Part shown: positions 15,377-23,182 of the stretch, in pieces
Position numbering within the stretch: the first letter of the stretch is position 1
Layout: every line of letters begins with the position of its first letter
NCBI GenBank assembly: GCA_036381125.1
Contig: DASVDK010000061.1
Coordinates: 1-25,623, forward strand
Origin: DASVDK01 sp036381125 [NCBI: Thermodesulfobacteriota bacterium]
GTDB taxonomy: Bacteria > DASVDK01
Direction of reading: 5' to 3'
Length of the DNA stretch: 25,623 nucleotides
Position numbers and translations under genes: made by a program
Notes under the pieces: generated by a model
What the model saw: the letters and a program-made list of their open reading frames with translations, nothing else
What the model was told of the DNA's origin: nothing
Database searches by the model: none

Positions 15377-16677
15377 CCCGGGAACTGATCGCCCTGCTCG
15401 ATGGCCGCGAGGTCGGCCGCGTTCGGCGCGACCGCCGCGGCCGCCTCTCGTTCGCCTACGATGACCGCTGGCGCGCCGCGCCTCGGGCGTACCCGCTCTC
15501 GCTCTCCATGCCGCTCGCCGCGGCTGAGCACGGCCACACCGTGGTCGAGAGTTTCCTCTGGGGGCTTCTGCCGGACAACCCCATCGTCCTCGAGCGCTGG
15601 GCGAAGCGCTTCCAGGTCTCGCCCAGGAACGCCTTCGCCTTGATCGCGAACGTCGGTGAGGACTGCGCCGGTGCGGTTCAGTTCGTCCGTCCGGAACGTC
15701 TCGAGTCGCTCCTCGCGGGGAAACCCGGAGACATCGCGTGGCTGGACGAGAAGGACATCGCGGCCCGGCTCAGGACCCTGCGCGCCGACCATGCCGCCTG
15801 GCGAAGCCCAGGCGATACGGGCCAGTTCAGCCTCGCTGGAGCGCAACCGAAAACCGCCCTGCTTTTCGAGGATGGCCGCTGGGGCGTTCCGTCCGGGCGC
15901 ACACCTACGACACACATCCTCAAGCCGCCGACCGGGGAGTTCGACGGGCACATCGAGAACGAGCACTTCTGCCTCAGCCTTGCGCGTGCCCTCGGCCTTC
16001 CGACCGCCGTCTCCCGGGTCATGCGCTTTGAGGACGAGATCGCCATCGTTGTGGAGCGCTACGACCGCGTCCGCACGCCGGCCGGTCTCGCACGTGTCCA
16101 TCAGGAGGACACGTGCCAGGCGTTGGGACTGCCGCCAACGAAGAAGTACGAGAACGAAGGTGGACCCGGCGCGCGCGACATCGCCGGACTGCTCCGTCTT
16201 CACTCCCGATCACGCGACGAGGACGTCGCGACGTTCGTCGATGCGCTCGCCTTCAACTGGTTGATCGCGGGCACCGACGCCCATGCCAAGAACTATTCGC
16301 TCCTGATCGGCAGCGCCGGAGGGGTGCGTCTCGCGCCCCTCTACGACCTCGCCAGCGCGCTGCCTTACGGCGATCTCGATCCTTACCGGCTGACGCTCGC
16401 CATGAAAGTCGGCGGCACGGATCGCCTGCGTGACATCGGCGCCCGAGACTGGCAAAGGCTCGCGCGAGAGCTGCGCCTCGATCCGGATGCCGTCGTCTCG
16501 CGGATCGACGGGCTCGCCAGCCGGCTCCCCGATCTTGCCGCCGACACGAGGCGAGAGGCGCTGGACCAGGGCCTCGCCCACCCGATCGTCGCCAGGCTCG
16601 CCGAGGCCGCGGCGGCACGTGCGCGCGAGTGTCGAGCCGTGCTGCACATGGGTGGCGGGCCCGTCGACGCCCCGTGA
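15373..16677 (+). CDS. hipA: HipA-like serine/threonine kinase toxin
   Basis: This is a 434-residue protein, the usual HipA length. The N-terminal couple-hipA domain is about 1-105. The kinase part has the flexible loop QFSLAGAQPKTAL (auto-phosphorylation Ser153), ATP-contacting K183 (HILK), catalytic D302 with H304, K306 and N307 (TDAHAKN), and the metal-binding D325 (LYDLAS). All key residues are intact, so it is probably active. In E. coli HipA phosphorylates glutamyl-tRNA synthetase and halts growth; other HipA types target other synthetases, so the target here is not known. It is translationally coupled to hipB. Confidence 0.93.
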   Translation: MTRELIALLDGREVGRVRRDRRGRLSFAYDDRWRAAPRAYPLSLSMPLAAAEHGHTVVESFLWGLLPDNPIVLERWAKRFQVSPRNAFALIANVGEDCAGAVQFVRPERLESLLAGKPGDIAWLDEKDIAARLRTLRADHAAWRSPGDTGQFSLAGAQPKTALLFEDGRWGVPSGRTPTTHILKPPTGEFDGHIENEHFCLSLARALGLPTAVSRVMRFEDEIAIVVERYDRVRTPAGLARVHQEDTCQALGLPPTKKYENEGGPGARDIAGLLRLHSRSRDEDVATFVDALAFNWLIAGTDAHAKNYSLLIGSAGGVRLAPLYDLASALPYGDLDPYRLTLAMKVGGTDRLRDIGARDWQRLARELRLDPDAVVSRIDGLASRLPDLAADTRREALDQGLAHPIVARLAEAAAARARECRAVLHMGGGPVDAP

Positions 16678-16747
16678 CGCCGGGTCGCGCCCCCTGGCCC
16701 TCGCACGCGCCCCGATGGAAACCGGCCGCCCTCCATCGCGGTTCGTA

Positions 16748-16753
16748 TATGAT
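16748..16753 (+). promoter_or_regulatory. -10 box for DUF1028-peptide transporter operon
   Basis: TATGAT (5/6 to TATAAT) lies 11 nt before the ATG at 16765 and 5 nt before an in-frame GTG at 16759. The start site would fall at about 16760, so the leader is absent or only a few bases long. No clear -35 box is seen. Confidence 0.4.
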
Positions 16754-16764
16754 GGGCGGTGTCG

Positions 16765-17442
16765 ATGCTGGATCTCAACACCTTCTCGATCGTGGCGCGC
16801 GACCCGCGCACGGGCGACCTCGGCGTCGCCGTGGCGACGGCTCGGCCCGCGGTCGGAAGCCTGGTTCCGTGGGTGTCGACGCAGGGCGCCATCGCCACCC
16901 AGGCGCGGACCAACACCGATCACGGCCGCCGCGGCCTCGCCCTCCTCGCCGCAGGCCTCCCCATCGACCTCGCGCTCTCGACCCTCCTCGCCCACGACCC
17001 CGACCACGACATCCGCCAGGTCCACGGCGTCGATGCCGAACGGGTGTTCGCCTACACCGGCGCCCGGTGCGTCCCCTGGTGCGGCCACCGGACCGGCCCC
17101 GACTTCAGCGTCGCGGGGAACATGCTCGTCGGCCCGGAGGTGCTCGACGCCATGGTGGAGACGTTCACCCGGAACGGAGGCCCGGTCGAGCTGTCCGAGC
17201 GCCTCCTCCGGAGCCTCGAGGCCGGTCAGGCGGCCGGGGGCGACAGGCGGGGGAAGCAGTCCGCCGCGCTCCTCGTGGCGAGCGCCGCGCCCGAGGGGTA
17301 CCACAACCTCCGCGTCGACGACCACGCGGAGCCGGTGGCGGAGCTGCGCCGGATCTACGACCTGGTCGCCGCGCACGCGCGGAAGGTCGAGCAGGAGTAC
17401 GGGGCCGAGGGGCGCCGACTCTTCGGCCGGGTGAAGCTCTGA
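16765..17442 (+). CDS. DUF1028 domain-containing protein (Ntn-hydrolase-like)
   Basis: This is a 225-residue protein. The family signature is at the very start: NTFSIVARDPRTGDLGVAVATARPAVGS, then WVSTQGAIATQA and NTDHGRRGLALL. The segment HDIRQVHGVD and the conserved SVAGNMLVG are also present. The GDRRGKQSAALLV stretch matches the Arg/Gln-rich core. DUF1028 proteins have an Ntn-hydrolase-like fold, and an amidase or peptidase role is often supposed but not proven. Its position directly upstream of a peptide-binding protein and permeases suggests it processes or senses imported peptides or amides. The start may be ATG 16765 or GTG 16759. Confidence 0.88.
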   Translation: MLDLNTFSIVARDPRTGDLGVAVATARPAVGSLVPWVSTQGAIATQARTNTDHGRRGLALLAAGLPIDLALSTLLAHDPDHDIRQVHGVDAERVFAYTGARCVPWCGHRTGPDFSVAGNMLVGPEVLDAMVETFTRNGGPVELSERLLRSLEAGQAAGGDRRGKQSAALLVASAAPEGYHNLRVDDHAEPVAELRRIYDLVAAHARKVEQEYGAEGRRLFGRVKL

Positions 17443-17446
17443 GACG

Positions 17447-17454
17447 AAGGAGGT
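17447..17454 (+). promoter_or_regulatory. Full-consensus Shine-Dalgarno of the peptide-binding protein
   Basis: AAGGAGGT is a complete anti-16S match 6 nt before the ATG at 17461. It is the strongest ribosome-binding site in the window, in keeping with the need for much more binding protein than permease. The permease gene downstream starts with GTG and has almost no Shine-Dalgarno. Confidence 0.8.
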
Positions 17455-17460
17455 GGCCCG

Positions 17461-18972
17461 ATGCGCTCGTCACGCCTGGCCCTGGCCCTGGTGGCGATTC
17501 TCGCGGTCGCGCCCGGGGCATTCGCGCAAGTCAAGGGCGGCACCATCCGGATCGGGATGGACGCCGACAACACCACCATGGACCCCCACCTCTCCACCGC
17601 CGCGGTCGATCGACAGGTCTACAACAACGTCTACGCCAAGCTGGTCGACATCGACGCGAAGCTCGAGATCGTGCCGCAGCTCGCCGAGTCGTGGGACATC
17701 CGTGACGGCGGCACGACGTACGTCTTCAAGCTCCGGCGCGGCGTCACGTTCCACGACGGCACCGACTTCGACGCGAGCGTCGTCAAGTGGAACTTCGACC
17801 GGATGATGAACCCCGCCACCGCCTCCCCGCGCAGGAGCGAGATCGCGCCGGTCAAGGAGGTGAGGGTCGTCGACCGGCACACGGTCGAGATCAGGCTCAC
17901 CGCCCCCTTCGCGCCGTTCCTCTCGGTGCTCTCCGACCGCGCCGGCATGATGGTGTCGAGGGCGGCCGTCGAGAAGTACGGCGCCGACTACGCCCGCAAC
18001 CCGGTCGGCGCCGGCCCTTTCCGCTTCGTCGAGTGGGTCAAGGACGACCACCTCACGCTGCGCCGCTTCGACGGCTACTGGGAAAAGGACCGCCCGTACC
18101 TCGACGAGATCGTCTACCGCCCGATCCCCGACTCGTCGGTCCGCTTCACCGCCATGCGGACCGGCCAGATCGACGTCATGCACCAGATCCACCCGAAGGA
18201 CGTCTCGGCGGCCATGGCCGAGCGGGGGCTCACCGTGTCGCAGATCCCGAGCCTCTGGTGGCAGGGGATCTACCTCAACACCCGGGTCGCGCCGTTCGAC
18301 GTGAAGGCGCTGCGGCAGGCGATCTGGTACGCGATCGACCGGTCGGTGATCCACCGGGTCGTCTGGTACGGCAACGGCGCCGTCGCGTTCAGCCCCTTCC
18401 CGCCGAGCCAGTGGGCGCACGACCCGGAGTTCGCCGACTGGAAGCGCGACGTGGCGAAGGCGAAGGCCAAGCTCGCCGAAGGGGGGATGCCGAACGGCTT
18501 CGGCTTCACGATGAAGGGCTGGAACCAGCCGGTCCAGATCCAGGAGCTGCAGATCATCCAGGCGCAGCTCAGGGAGATCGGCGTCGACATGAAGGTGGAG
18601 CTGCTCGAGTTCGGCAAGCTCCTCGCCGACACGAACAGCCACAACTTCGTCGCCGTGCGGCTCGGCTGGTCGGGGCGGCCCGACCCCGACGGCAACGCCC
18701 ACCCCTTCCTCCATTCGAAGGGGGGGCTCAACCGGGCGCGCTACGCCAACCCCCGCATGGACGAGCTGCTCGACGCGGCGCGCGTCGCATCCGACCTCGG
18801 CACGCGCAAGGGCCTCTACCGCGAGGTCACCCGGATCGCCGCCGAGGACGCCCCGTACGTCTGGCTCCACCACGACCCGGAGATCAAGGTCTGGTCGGCG
18901 CGCGTCAAGGGCTTCGAGCACGTCCCCGACGGGATGCTGCGCATGAAGGGGGTCTGGCTCGAGACGCGCTAG
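17461..18972 (+). CDS. ABC transporter peptide-binding protein (SBP family 5)
   Basis: This is a 503-residue extracytoplasmic solute-binding protein. The Sec signal peptide (MRSSRLALALVAILAVAPG) is likely cut after AFA at residue 22. There is no lipobox Cys, so it is periplasmic rather than lipid-anchored. The mature protein has family motifs: MDPHLSTAAVDRQVYNNVY, PQLAESWDIRDGGTTYVFKLRRGVTFHDG (split by the usual spacing), NPVGAGPFRF and ALRQAIWYAIDR. It resembles DppA/OppA and glutathione- or nickel-type binders; the ligand is unknown. It is 18 nt downstream of DUF1028 and is followed by two permeases. Confidence 0.93.
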   Translation: MRSSRLALALVAILAVAPGAFAQVKGGTIRIGMDADNTTMDPHLSTAAVDRQVYNNVYAKLVDIDAKLEIVPQLAESWDIRDGGTTYVFKLRRGVTFHDGTDFDASVVKWNFDRMMNPATASPRRSEIAPVKEVRVVDRHTVEIRLTAPFAPFLSVLSDRAGMMVSRAAVEKYGADYARNPVGAGPFRFVEWVKDDHLTLRRFDGYWEKDRPYLDEIVYRPIPDSSVRFTAMRTGQIDVMHQIHPKDVSAAMAERGLTVSQIPSLWWQGIYLNTRVAPFDVKALRQAIWYAIDRSVIHRVVWYGNGAVAFSPFPPSQWAHDPEFADWKRDVAKAKAKLAEGGMPNGFGFTMKGWNQPVQIQELQIIQAQLREIGVDMKVELLEFGKLLADTNSHNFVAVRLGWSGRPDPDGNAHPFLHSKGGLNRARYANPRMDELLDAARVASDLGTRKGLYREVTRIAAEDAPYVWLHHDPEIKVWSARVKGFEHVPDGMLRMKGVWLETR

Positions 18973-18990
18973 CGACGCCGGGACGCCGCC

Positions 18991-19935
18991 GTGCTGACCT
19001 TCGTGGGGCGCCGTCTGCTCGCGACGGTGCCCCTGCTCCTCCTGGTGAGCGTCGTGGTGTTCGCCTTCGTGCACGTGCTGCCGGGCGACCCCGCCCTGCT
19101 CTTCCTCGGCGAGGAGGCCGACCCGGCGACGCTCGCCCGATTCCGCGAGCGGCTCGGCCTCGACCGCCCGCTCGTCGTCCAGTACGCGGCGTGGCTCGGC
19201 CGCGCGCTCACGGGGGACCTCGGCCGGTCGCTGCGCACCAATCAGCCGGTCACGGAGGCGATCCTCGATCGGCTCCCGGTCACCCTCGAGCTGCTCGCCT
19301 TCTCGCTCGCCGTGGCGCTGGCGATCGCCGTTCCGCTCGGCATCGTCTCGGCCGTCCGCCGCAACTCCGGCGTCGACCTCGCGAGCACCGTGTTCGCGCT
19401 CGGCGGCTTCTCGCTGCCCGGCTTCTGGCTCGGCATCGTGCTGATCTACGTCTTCGGCCTCCTGCTCCGGTGGCTCCCCTCGTCGGGCTTCGTCCCGCTC
19501 GGCGAGAGCGTGCCGGAGAACCTGCGGTCGCTCGTCCTGCCGGCCTTCACGCTCGGCACCGCGCTCGCGGCGCTCGTCACGCGCCAGCTCCGCTCGGGCA
19601 TGCTCGAGGTGCTCCGGCAGGACTTCGTGCGCACGGCGCGCGCCAAGGGCCTCGACGAGCGGCGCGTGGTCGGCCGGCACGCCCTCAAGAACGCGCTGAT
19701 CCCGGTCGTCACGGTCGTCGGCCTCCAGGTCGGGCAGCTCCTCGGCAACACGATCGTCACCGAGACGCTCTTCGCCCTCCCGGGCGTCGGCCGCCTCATG
19801 ATCGACGCCATCTTCAGCCGGGACTTCTTCGTGGTGCAGGGGGTGATCCTGTTCCTCGCGGTCGGCTACGTGCTGTCGAACCTCGTCGTGGACGTCCTCT
19901 ACTCCTACCTCGACCCGCGGATCCGCCTCGGCTGA
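18991..19935 (+). CDS. ABC transporter permease, DppB/OppB type
   Basis: This is a 314-residue inner-membrane protein with about six transmembrane helices. The first is near residues 9-29 and is followed by the usual periplasmic loop with PGDPALLFLG and LGLDRPLVVQYAAWL. The ATPase-contact EAA loop is DFVRTARAKGLDERRVVGRHALKNALIPV near 210-235. The C-terminus FFVVQGVILFLAVGYVLSN and YSYLDPRIR is typical of DppB. The start is GTG at 18991 with a weak Shine-Dalgarno. It forms the channel with the next gene. Confidence 0.94.
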   Translation: MLTFVGRRLLATVPLLLLVSVVVFAFVHVLPGDPALLFLGEEADPATLARFRERLGLDRPLVVQYAAWLGRALTGDLGRSLRTNQPVTEAILDRLPVTLELLAFSLAVALAIAVPLGIVSAVRRNSGVDLASTVFALGGFSLPGFWLGIVLIYVFGLLLRWLPSSGFVPLGESVPENLRSLVLPAFTLGTALAALVTRQLRSGMLEVLRQDFVRTARAKGLDERRVVGRHALKNALIPVVTVVGLQVGQLLGNTIVTETLFALPGVGRLMIDAIFSRDFFVVQGVILFLAVGYVLSNLVVDVLYSYLDPRIRLG

Positions 19936-19936
19936 C

Positions 19937-20779
19937 ATGGAGGGCGCCGGACCGTACGCCGCCGCGCTGGCCAGGTTTCGGAAGAGCCCGGTGGGCCTCG
20001 TCGGCGCCGGGCTCGTGGCGGCGTTCGTCGCGGCCAGCCTCCTCGCGCCGCTCCTCTCGCCGTACGATCCCCTCGCCCCCGACTTCGCGGCCGTCCTCGC
20101 GCCTCCGTCCCTCGCGCACCCGTTCGGCACCGACGACCTCGGCCGTGACATCCTGAGTCGAGTCCTCCACGGCGGGCGGGTCTCCCTCCAGGCGGGGCTC
20201 CTGACGGTGGCGTTCGCGCTGGCGGTCGGGGTGCCGCTCGGGCTCGCGGCCGGCTTCTTCGGCGGGCGGGTCGACAACCTCGTCATGCGGGGGATCGAGG
20301 TCGTCCTCTCCTTCCCCACCCTCGTGCTCGCACTCGGCATCACGGCCGTGCTCGGGCCGAAGCTGATCCACGCGCTCCTCGCGATCGGGATCGTCTTCGT
20401 GCCGCACTTCGCCCGGCTGATCCGCGGCCAGGTCCTGTCGGTGAAGGAGAACGACTACGTGAGCGCGGCGCGCGCGCTCGGCGCCTCGGACCCCCGCGTC
20501 ATGGGGCTCCACGTCCTGCCGAACTGCCTCGCGCCGATCCTCGTGCAGTCGACCTTCTCGGTGGCGCTCGGCATCCTCATCGAGGCCGCGCTCTCGTTCC
20601 TGGGCCTGGGGACCCAGCCCCCCACGCCGAGCTGGGGGATCATGCTCTCGACCGGCCGCGCCTACCTCGAGCAGGCTCCCTGGCTCGGCCTGTTCCCCGG
20701 GCTGGCCGTCTTCGCGACCGTGCTCGGCTTCAACATGCTCGGCGACGGGATCCGCGACGCCCTCGACCCGAGGCTGTGA
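19937..20779 (+). CDS. ABC transporter permease, DppC/OppC type
   Basis: This is a 280-residue inner-membrane protein beginning 1 nt after the dppB-like stop. It has the DppC layout: an N-terminal helix (about 22-43), the HPFGTDDLGRDILSRVLHGGRVSL motif, five further helices, and the EAA loop NDYVSAARALGASDPRVMGLHVLPN near 170-195. The conserved FLGLGTQPPTPSWG comes before the last helix, and it ends NMLGDGIRDALDPRL. No ATPase gene follows: the next gene is on the opposite strand. The importer must therefore use ATPases encoded elsewhere. Confidence 0.94.
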   Translation: MEGAGPYAAALARFRKSPVGLVGAGLVAAFVAASLLAPLLSPYDPLAPDFAAVLAPPSLAHPFGTDDLGRDILSRVLHGGRVSLQAGLLTVAFALAVGVPLGLAAGFFGGRVDNLVMRGIEVVLSFPTLVLALGITAVLGPKLIHALLAIGIVFVPHFARLIRGQVLSVKENDYVSAARALGASDPRVMGLHVLPNCLAPILVQSTFSVALGILIEAALSFLGLGTQPPTPSWGIMLSTGRAYLEQAPWLGLFPGLAVFATVLGFNMLGDGIRDALDPRL

Positions 20780-20785
20780 GCCGGG

Positions 20786-20810
20786 CGCTCGCGCCGCTCG
20801 AGCGCGAGCG
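20786..20810. terminator. Terminator-like hairpin between convergent genes
   Basis: CGCTCGCGC (20786-20794) pairs perfectly with GCGCGAGCG (20802-20810) around a 7-nt loop, 6 nt after the permease stop and 26 nt beyond the lipoprotein stop on the other strand. There is no T run. It is the best candidate for the 3' end of the transporter operon. Confidence 0.5.
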
Positions 20811-20836
20811 GGAGGCCCCGACCATGCGCGGACCTC

Positions 20837-21352
20837 CTACTGCCTCAGGACGCCGTACCGCTCCACGACGAAGACCCCCTGCCGAGGGATCCCCGCGATC
20901 CAGATCGACTTGCCCATGAGGCTCGTGAGCGAGGGGAGCATGGGGCCGGCGAGCGCCACCCGCTGGTCGTCGCGATCGAGCTGGACGAGGATGAGGTCGG
21001 GCCCCTCCCAGGCGAGCCGCCCCACGAGCGCCGGCCTGCCGCCGACCTCGACGAGCCGGTACGCGTGGAGGGCGAAGGTGCCCGGCTCCCGCTCGCCGCG
21101 CGGCAGCCGCGGGTCGCCGAGGCCGCGCACCTCGACCAGCGCCCGGTCGAGTTCCCTGAGGTCGCTCACCATCGGCCCCTCGAGCCTCCAGCGGCCCTCC
21201 TTCGGGTCCTCGAGGTAGACGACGGCCGGCGTCGACGTCCGATCGAGCGTCACCGTCCCTCGAAGGCTCGAGATGAGACCGGCGTCGCCGAAGCTGGCGC
21301 AGCCGGAGAGCACCACGGCGGCGAGGAGGGCGCCGAAGACCTGGCGTGTCAT
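20837..21352 (-). CDS. Small lipoprotein of unknown function
   Basis: This is a 171-residue protein. It has a short signal peptide with a lipobox (LSGC, lipidated Cys18), so it is probably anchored in the outer or inner membrane facing the periplasm. The mature part is mixed beta-like, with repeated short hydrophobic strands (AVVYLEDP, ALVEVRGLGDPRL, LVEVGGRPALVGRLAW). This could be an OB-fold or SH3-like domain. I recognise no family. A GGAGGAA Shine-Dalgarno lies about 4 nt before the ATG at 21352, and a good sigma-70 promoter lies upstream. It appears monocistronic. Confidence 0.75.
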   Translation of the reverse strand: MTRQVFGALLAAVVLSGCASFGDAGLISSLRGTVTLDRTSTPAVVYLEDPKEGRWRLEGPMVSDLRELDRALVEVRGLGDPRLPRGEREPGTFALHAYRLVEVGGRPALVGRLAWEGPDLILVQLDRDDQRVALAGPMLPSLTSLMGKSIWIAGIPRQGVFVVERYGVLRQ

Positions 21353-21381
21353 GCGTTCCTCCGCGTTGACGAGGGCGTGAC

Positions 21382-21411
21382 TCTATAGCACGGCCGCACG
21401 CACGCTGACAA
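21382..21411 (-). promoter_or_regulatory. Sigma-70 promoter of lipoprotein gene
   Basis: On the minus strand TTGTCA (21411-21406, 5/6) and TATAGA (21387-21382, 4/6) are separated by 18 bp. Transcription would start near 21375, giving a leader of about 23 nt that holds the GGAGGAA ribosome site. Confidence 0.6.
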
Positions 21412-21484
21412 AGGAAAAGCTCGGCTGGCGCGGAAGCGGGGCCCGACTCGCCCGGCCGGCGCCGGCGCCGCCGACGTACGGCTC

Positions 21485-21523
21485 GATCGGAGCGGCGCCG
21501 GCGCGACCGGCGCCGGACCGATC
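21485..21523. repeat. 17-bp imperfect inverted repeat in divergent intergenic region
   Basis: GATCGG plus CGGCGCCGG on the left (21485-21490, 21493-21501) pair with CCGGCGCCG plus CCGATC on the right (21507-21515, 21518-21523). There are two mismatches per arm and a 5-nt loop. It lies between the lipoprotein promoter and the -10 box of the radical SAM gene. It may be a regulator site or a cruciform. The whole block 21450-21530 is rich in GGCGCC palindromes. Confidence 0.55.
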
Positions 21524-21572
21524 TCGCGCGCGAAGTGTGGGCCCGCTCTCCGATCCGCCTCGCGAGGCGTGC

Positions 21573-21578
21573 CAGAAT
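21573..21578 (+). promoter_or_regulatory. Candidate -10 box of hpnR-like gene
   Basis: CAGAAT in the context CCAGAATCGGGA, nearly the same as before adaA, lies 64 nt upstream of the GTG start at 21643. Unlike adaA, this gene has a leader with a good GGAGAGG ribosome site. No clear -35 box is present. Confidence 0.3.
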
Positions 21579-21642
21579 CGGGATACGGCTCGCCGGGGAG
21601 GCCCGCCGGCGCGGCGCGCGAGCCCGCCCGGAGAGGTGCGTC

Positions 21643-23163
21643 GTGCGCGTGCTGCTCGTCCATCCGAGCCCGCTCCTCTACTCGGAGATCTACCTGCGGC
21701 TCGAGCCGCTCGGCCTCGAGCGGGTGGCGTCGGCGCTGCGGGCGGCCGGCCACGACGTGCGGATCCTCGACCTGCAGGTCTTCTCCCATCGCGACTACCA
21801 GCGCGAACTCGAGGTCGCCCGTCCCGACGCGGTCGGCTTCTCGGTCAACTACCTCGCCAACGTGCCCGAGGTCATCGACCTCGCGGTCGAGGCCCGGCGC
21901 CGGCTCCGCGACGTCTTCGTGTTCGTGGGGGGCCACAGCGCCTCGTTCGTCACGCCCGAGATCCTCGAGCACGCCCGCGGGGCGATCGACTGCGGCGTGC
22001 GGGGCGAGGGCGAGGTGACCGCCCCGAGCCTCCTCGAGGCCATCGGCGACCCGCGGCTTGCGTCGCTGCCGGGCGTGGTGACCCGCCACGGCGCCGGCCC
22101 CCCTCCGGCCCTCCTGGACAGCCTCGACCGCCACCCGCCGGCGCGGGACCTGACGCGCCGCCGCCGGCGGTACTTCATCGGCGTCCTCGACCCCTGCGCC
22201 TCCGTGGAGTTCACGCGCGGCTGCCCGTGGGACTGCTCGTTCTGCAGCGCCTGGACCTTCTACGGCCGGAGCTACCGGCGGGCCTCGCCGGAGGCGGCGG
22301 CCGACGACCTGGCGCGCATCCGGGAGCCGAACGTCTTCGTCGTGGACGACGTCGCGTTCATCCAGCCGGCGCACGGCTTCGCCATCGGGCGCGAGATCGA
22401 GCGGCGGGGAGTTCGCAAGCAGTACTATCTCGAGACGCGGTGCAACGTCCTCCTCCAGAACCGCGAGGTCTTCGCGTACTGGAAGCGGCTCGGGCTCCGC
22501 TACATGTTCCTCGGCCTCGAGGCGCTCGACGAGGAGGGGCTCAGGCTCCACCGGAAGCGGATCACGCCGGGCGAGAACTTCCGCGCCCTCGAGGTCGCAC
22601 GCGAGCTGGGGATCACGGTCGCCGTGAACCTCATCGCCGAGCCGGACTGGGACGAGGCCCGGTTCGCGGCGGTACGCGAGTGGGCGCTCGACGTGCCGGA
22701 GATCGTCCACCTCACGGTGAGCACCCCGTACCCGGGGACCGAGACCTGGCTCACCGAGGCCCGAACGCTCACGACGCTCGACTACCGGCTCTTCGACGTC
22801 CAGCACGCCGTCCTGCCGACCCGGCTGCCGCTGCACCGCTTCTACGAGGAACTGGTCCGCACCCAGGCCGTGCTGAGCCGCAAGCACCTCGGCTTCGCGG
22901 CGATCCGCAAGACCGCGTCGATCGCCCTCGGTCTCCTCGCGCGCGGCCAGACGAACTTCCTGCGGATGCTCTGGCGGTTCGACCGCGTGTACAACGCCGA
23001 CCGGCAGCACGGCGACCACTTCCGCCCGGTGCGCTACGCGATGCACCCGCCCCCCGTCCCGGCCGGGTCGCGGCCGGGTCCGGCCCAGCTCTACATCCAC
23101 CAGCCGACGCCATCCGAGCGCCGGGCGGCCGGAACGTCCCGTCCCGCCAGCTCGCGGACATAG
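21643..23163 (+). CDS. hpnR: B12-binding radical SAM protein, probable hopanoid C-3 methylase
   Basis: This is a 506-residue protein. The GTG at 21643 is chosen because GGAGAGG (21630-21636) lies 6 nt upstream and family members start with RVLLVHPSPLLYSEIYLRLE. An N-terminal cobalamin-binding fold (1-150) lacks the DxHxxG base-off motif and has GGHSASF near 97-102. The radical SAM core has C194, C198 and C201 (RGCPWDCSFC). The C-terminal part (about 400-506) is rich in basic and aromatic residues. In characterised HpnR, a methyl group is added at C-3 of bacteriohopanepolyols. The start, length and overall layout resemble HpnR, but this is from memory and other B12-radical SAM methylases are possible. 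No other hopanoid gene is visible here. Confidence 0.72.
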   Translation: MRVLLVHPSPLLYSEIYLRLEPLGLERVASALRAAGHDVRILDLQVFSHRDYQRELEVARPDAVGFSVNYLANVPEVIDLAVEARRRLRDVFVFVGGHSASFVTPEILEHARGAIDCGVRGEGEVTAPSLLEAIGDPRLASLPGVVTRHGAGPPPALLDSLDRHPPARDLTRRRRRYFIGVLDPCASVEFTRGCPWDCSFCSAWTFYGRSYRRASPEAAADDLARIREPNVFVVDDVAFIQPAHGFAIGREIERRGVRKQYYLETRCNVLLQNREVFAYWKRLGLRYMFLGLEALDEEGLRLHRKRITPGENFRALEVARELGITVAVNLIAEPDWDEARFAAVREWALDVPEIVHLTVSTPYPGTETWLTEARTLTTLDYRLFDVQHAVLPTRLPLHRFYEELVRTQAVLSRKHLGFAAIRKTASIALGLLARGQTNFLRMLWRFDRVYNADRQHGDHFRPVRYAMHPPPVPAGSRPGPAQLYIHQPTPSERRAAGTSRPASSRT

Positions 23164-23182
23164 GCACGGCGCCCCGCCCGGC

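Noticed and set aside
15055-16677. Longer 540-codon version of HipA starting upstream
   Set aside because: The extra N-terminal part is an alternative frame over hipB. ATG 15373 overlaps the hipB stop and matches family length.
17470-20343. 957-codon open frame on the minus strand opposite the peptide transporter
   Set aside because: The product is low-complexity Asp/Glu/Arg/His text typical of antisense frames in GC-rich genes. The plus-strand products are unmistakable transporter proteins.
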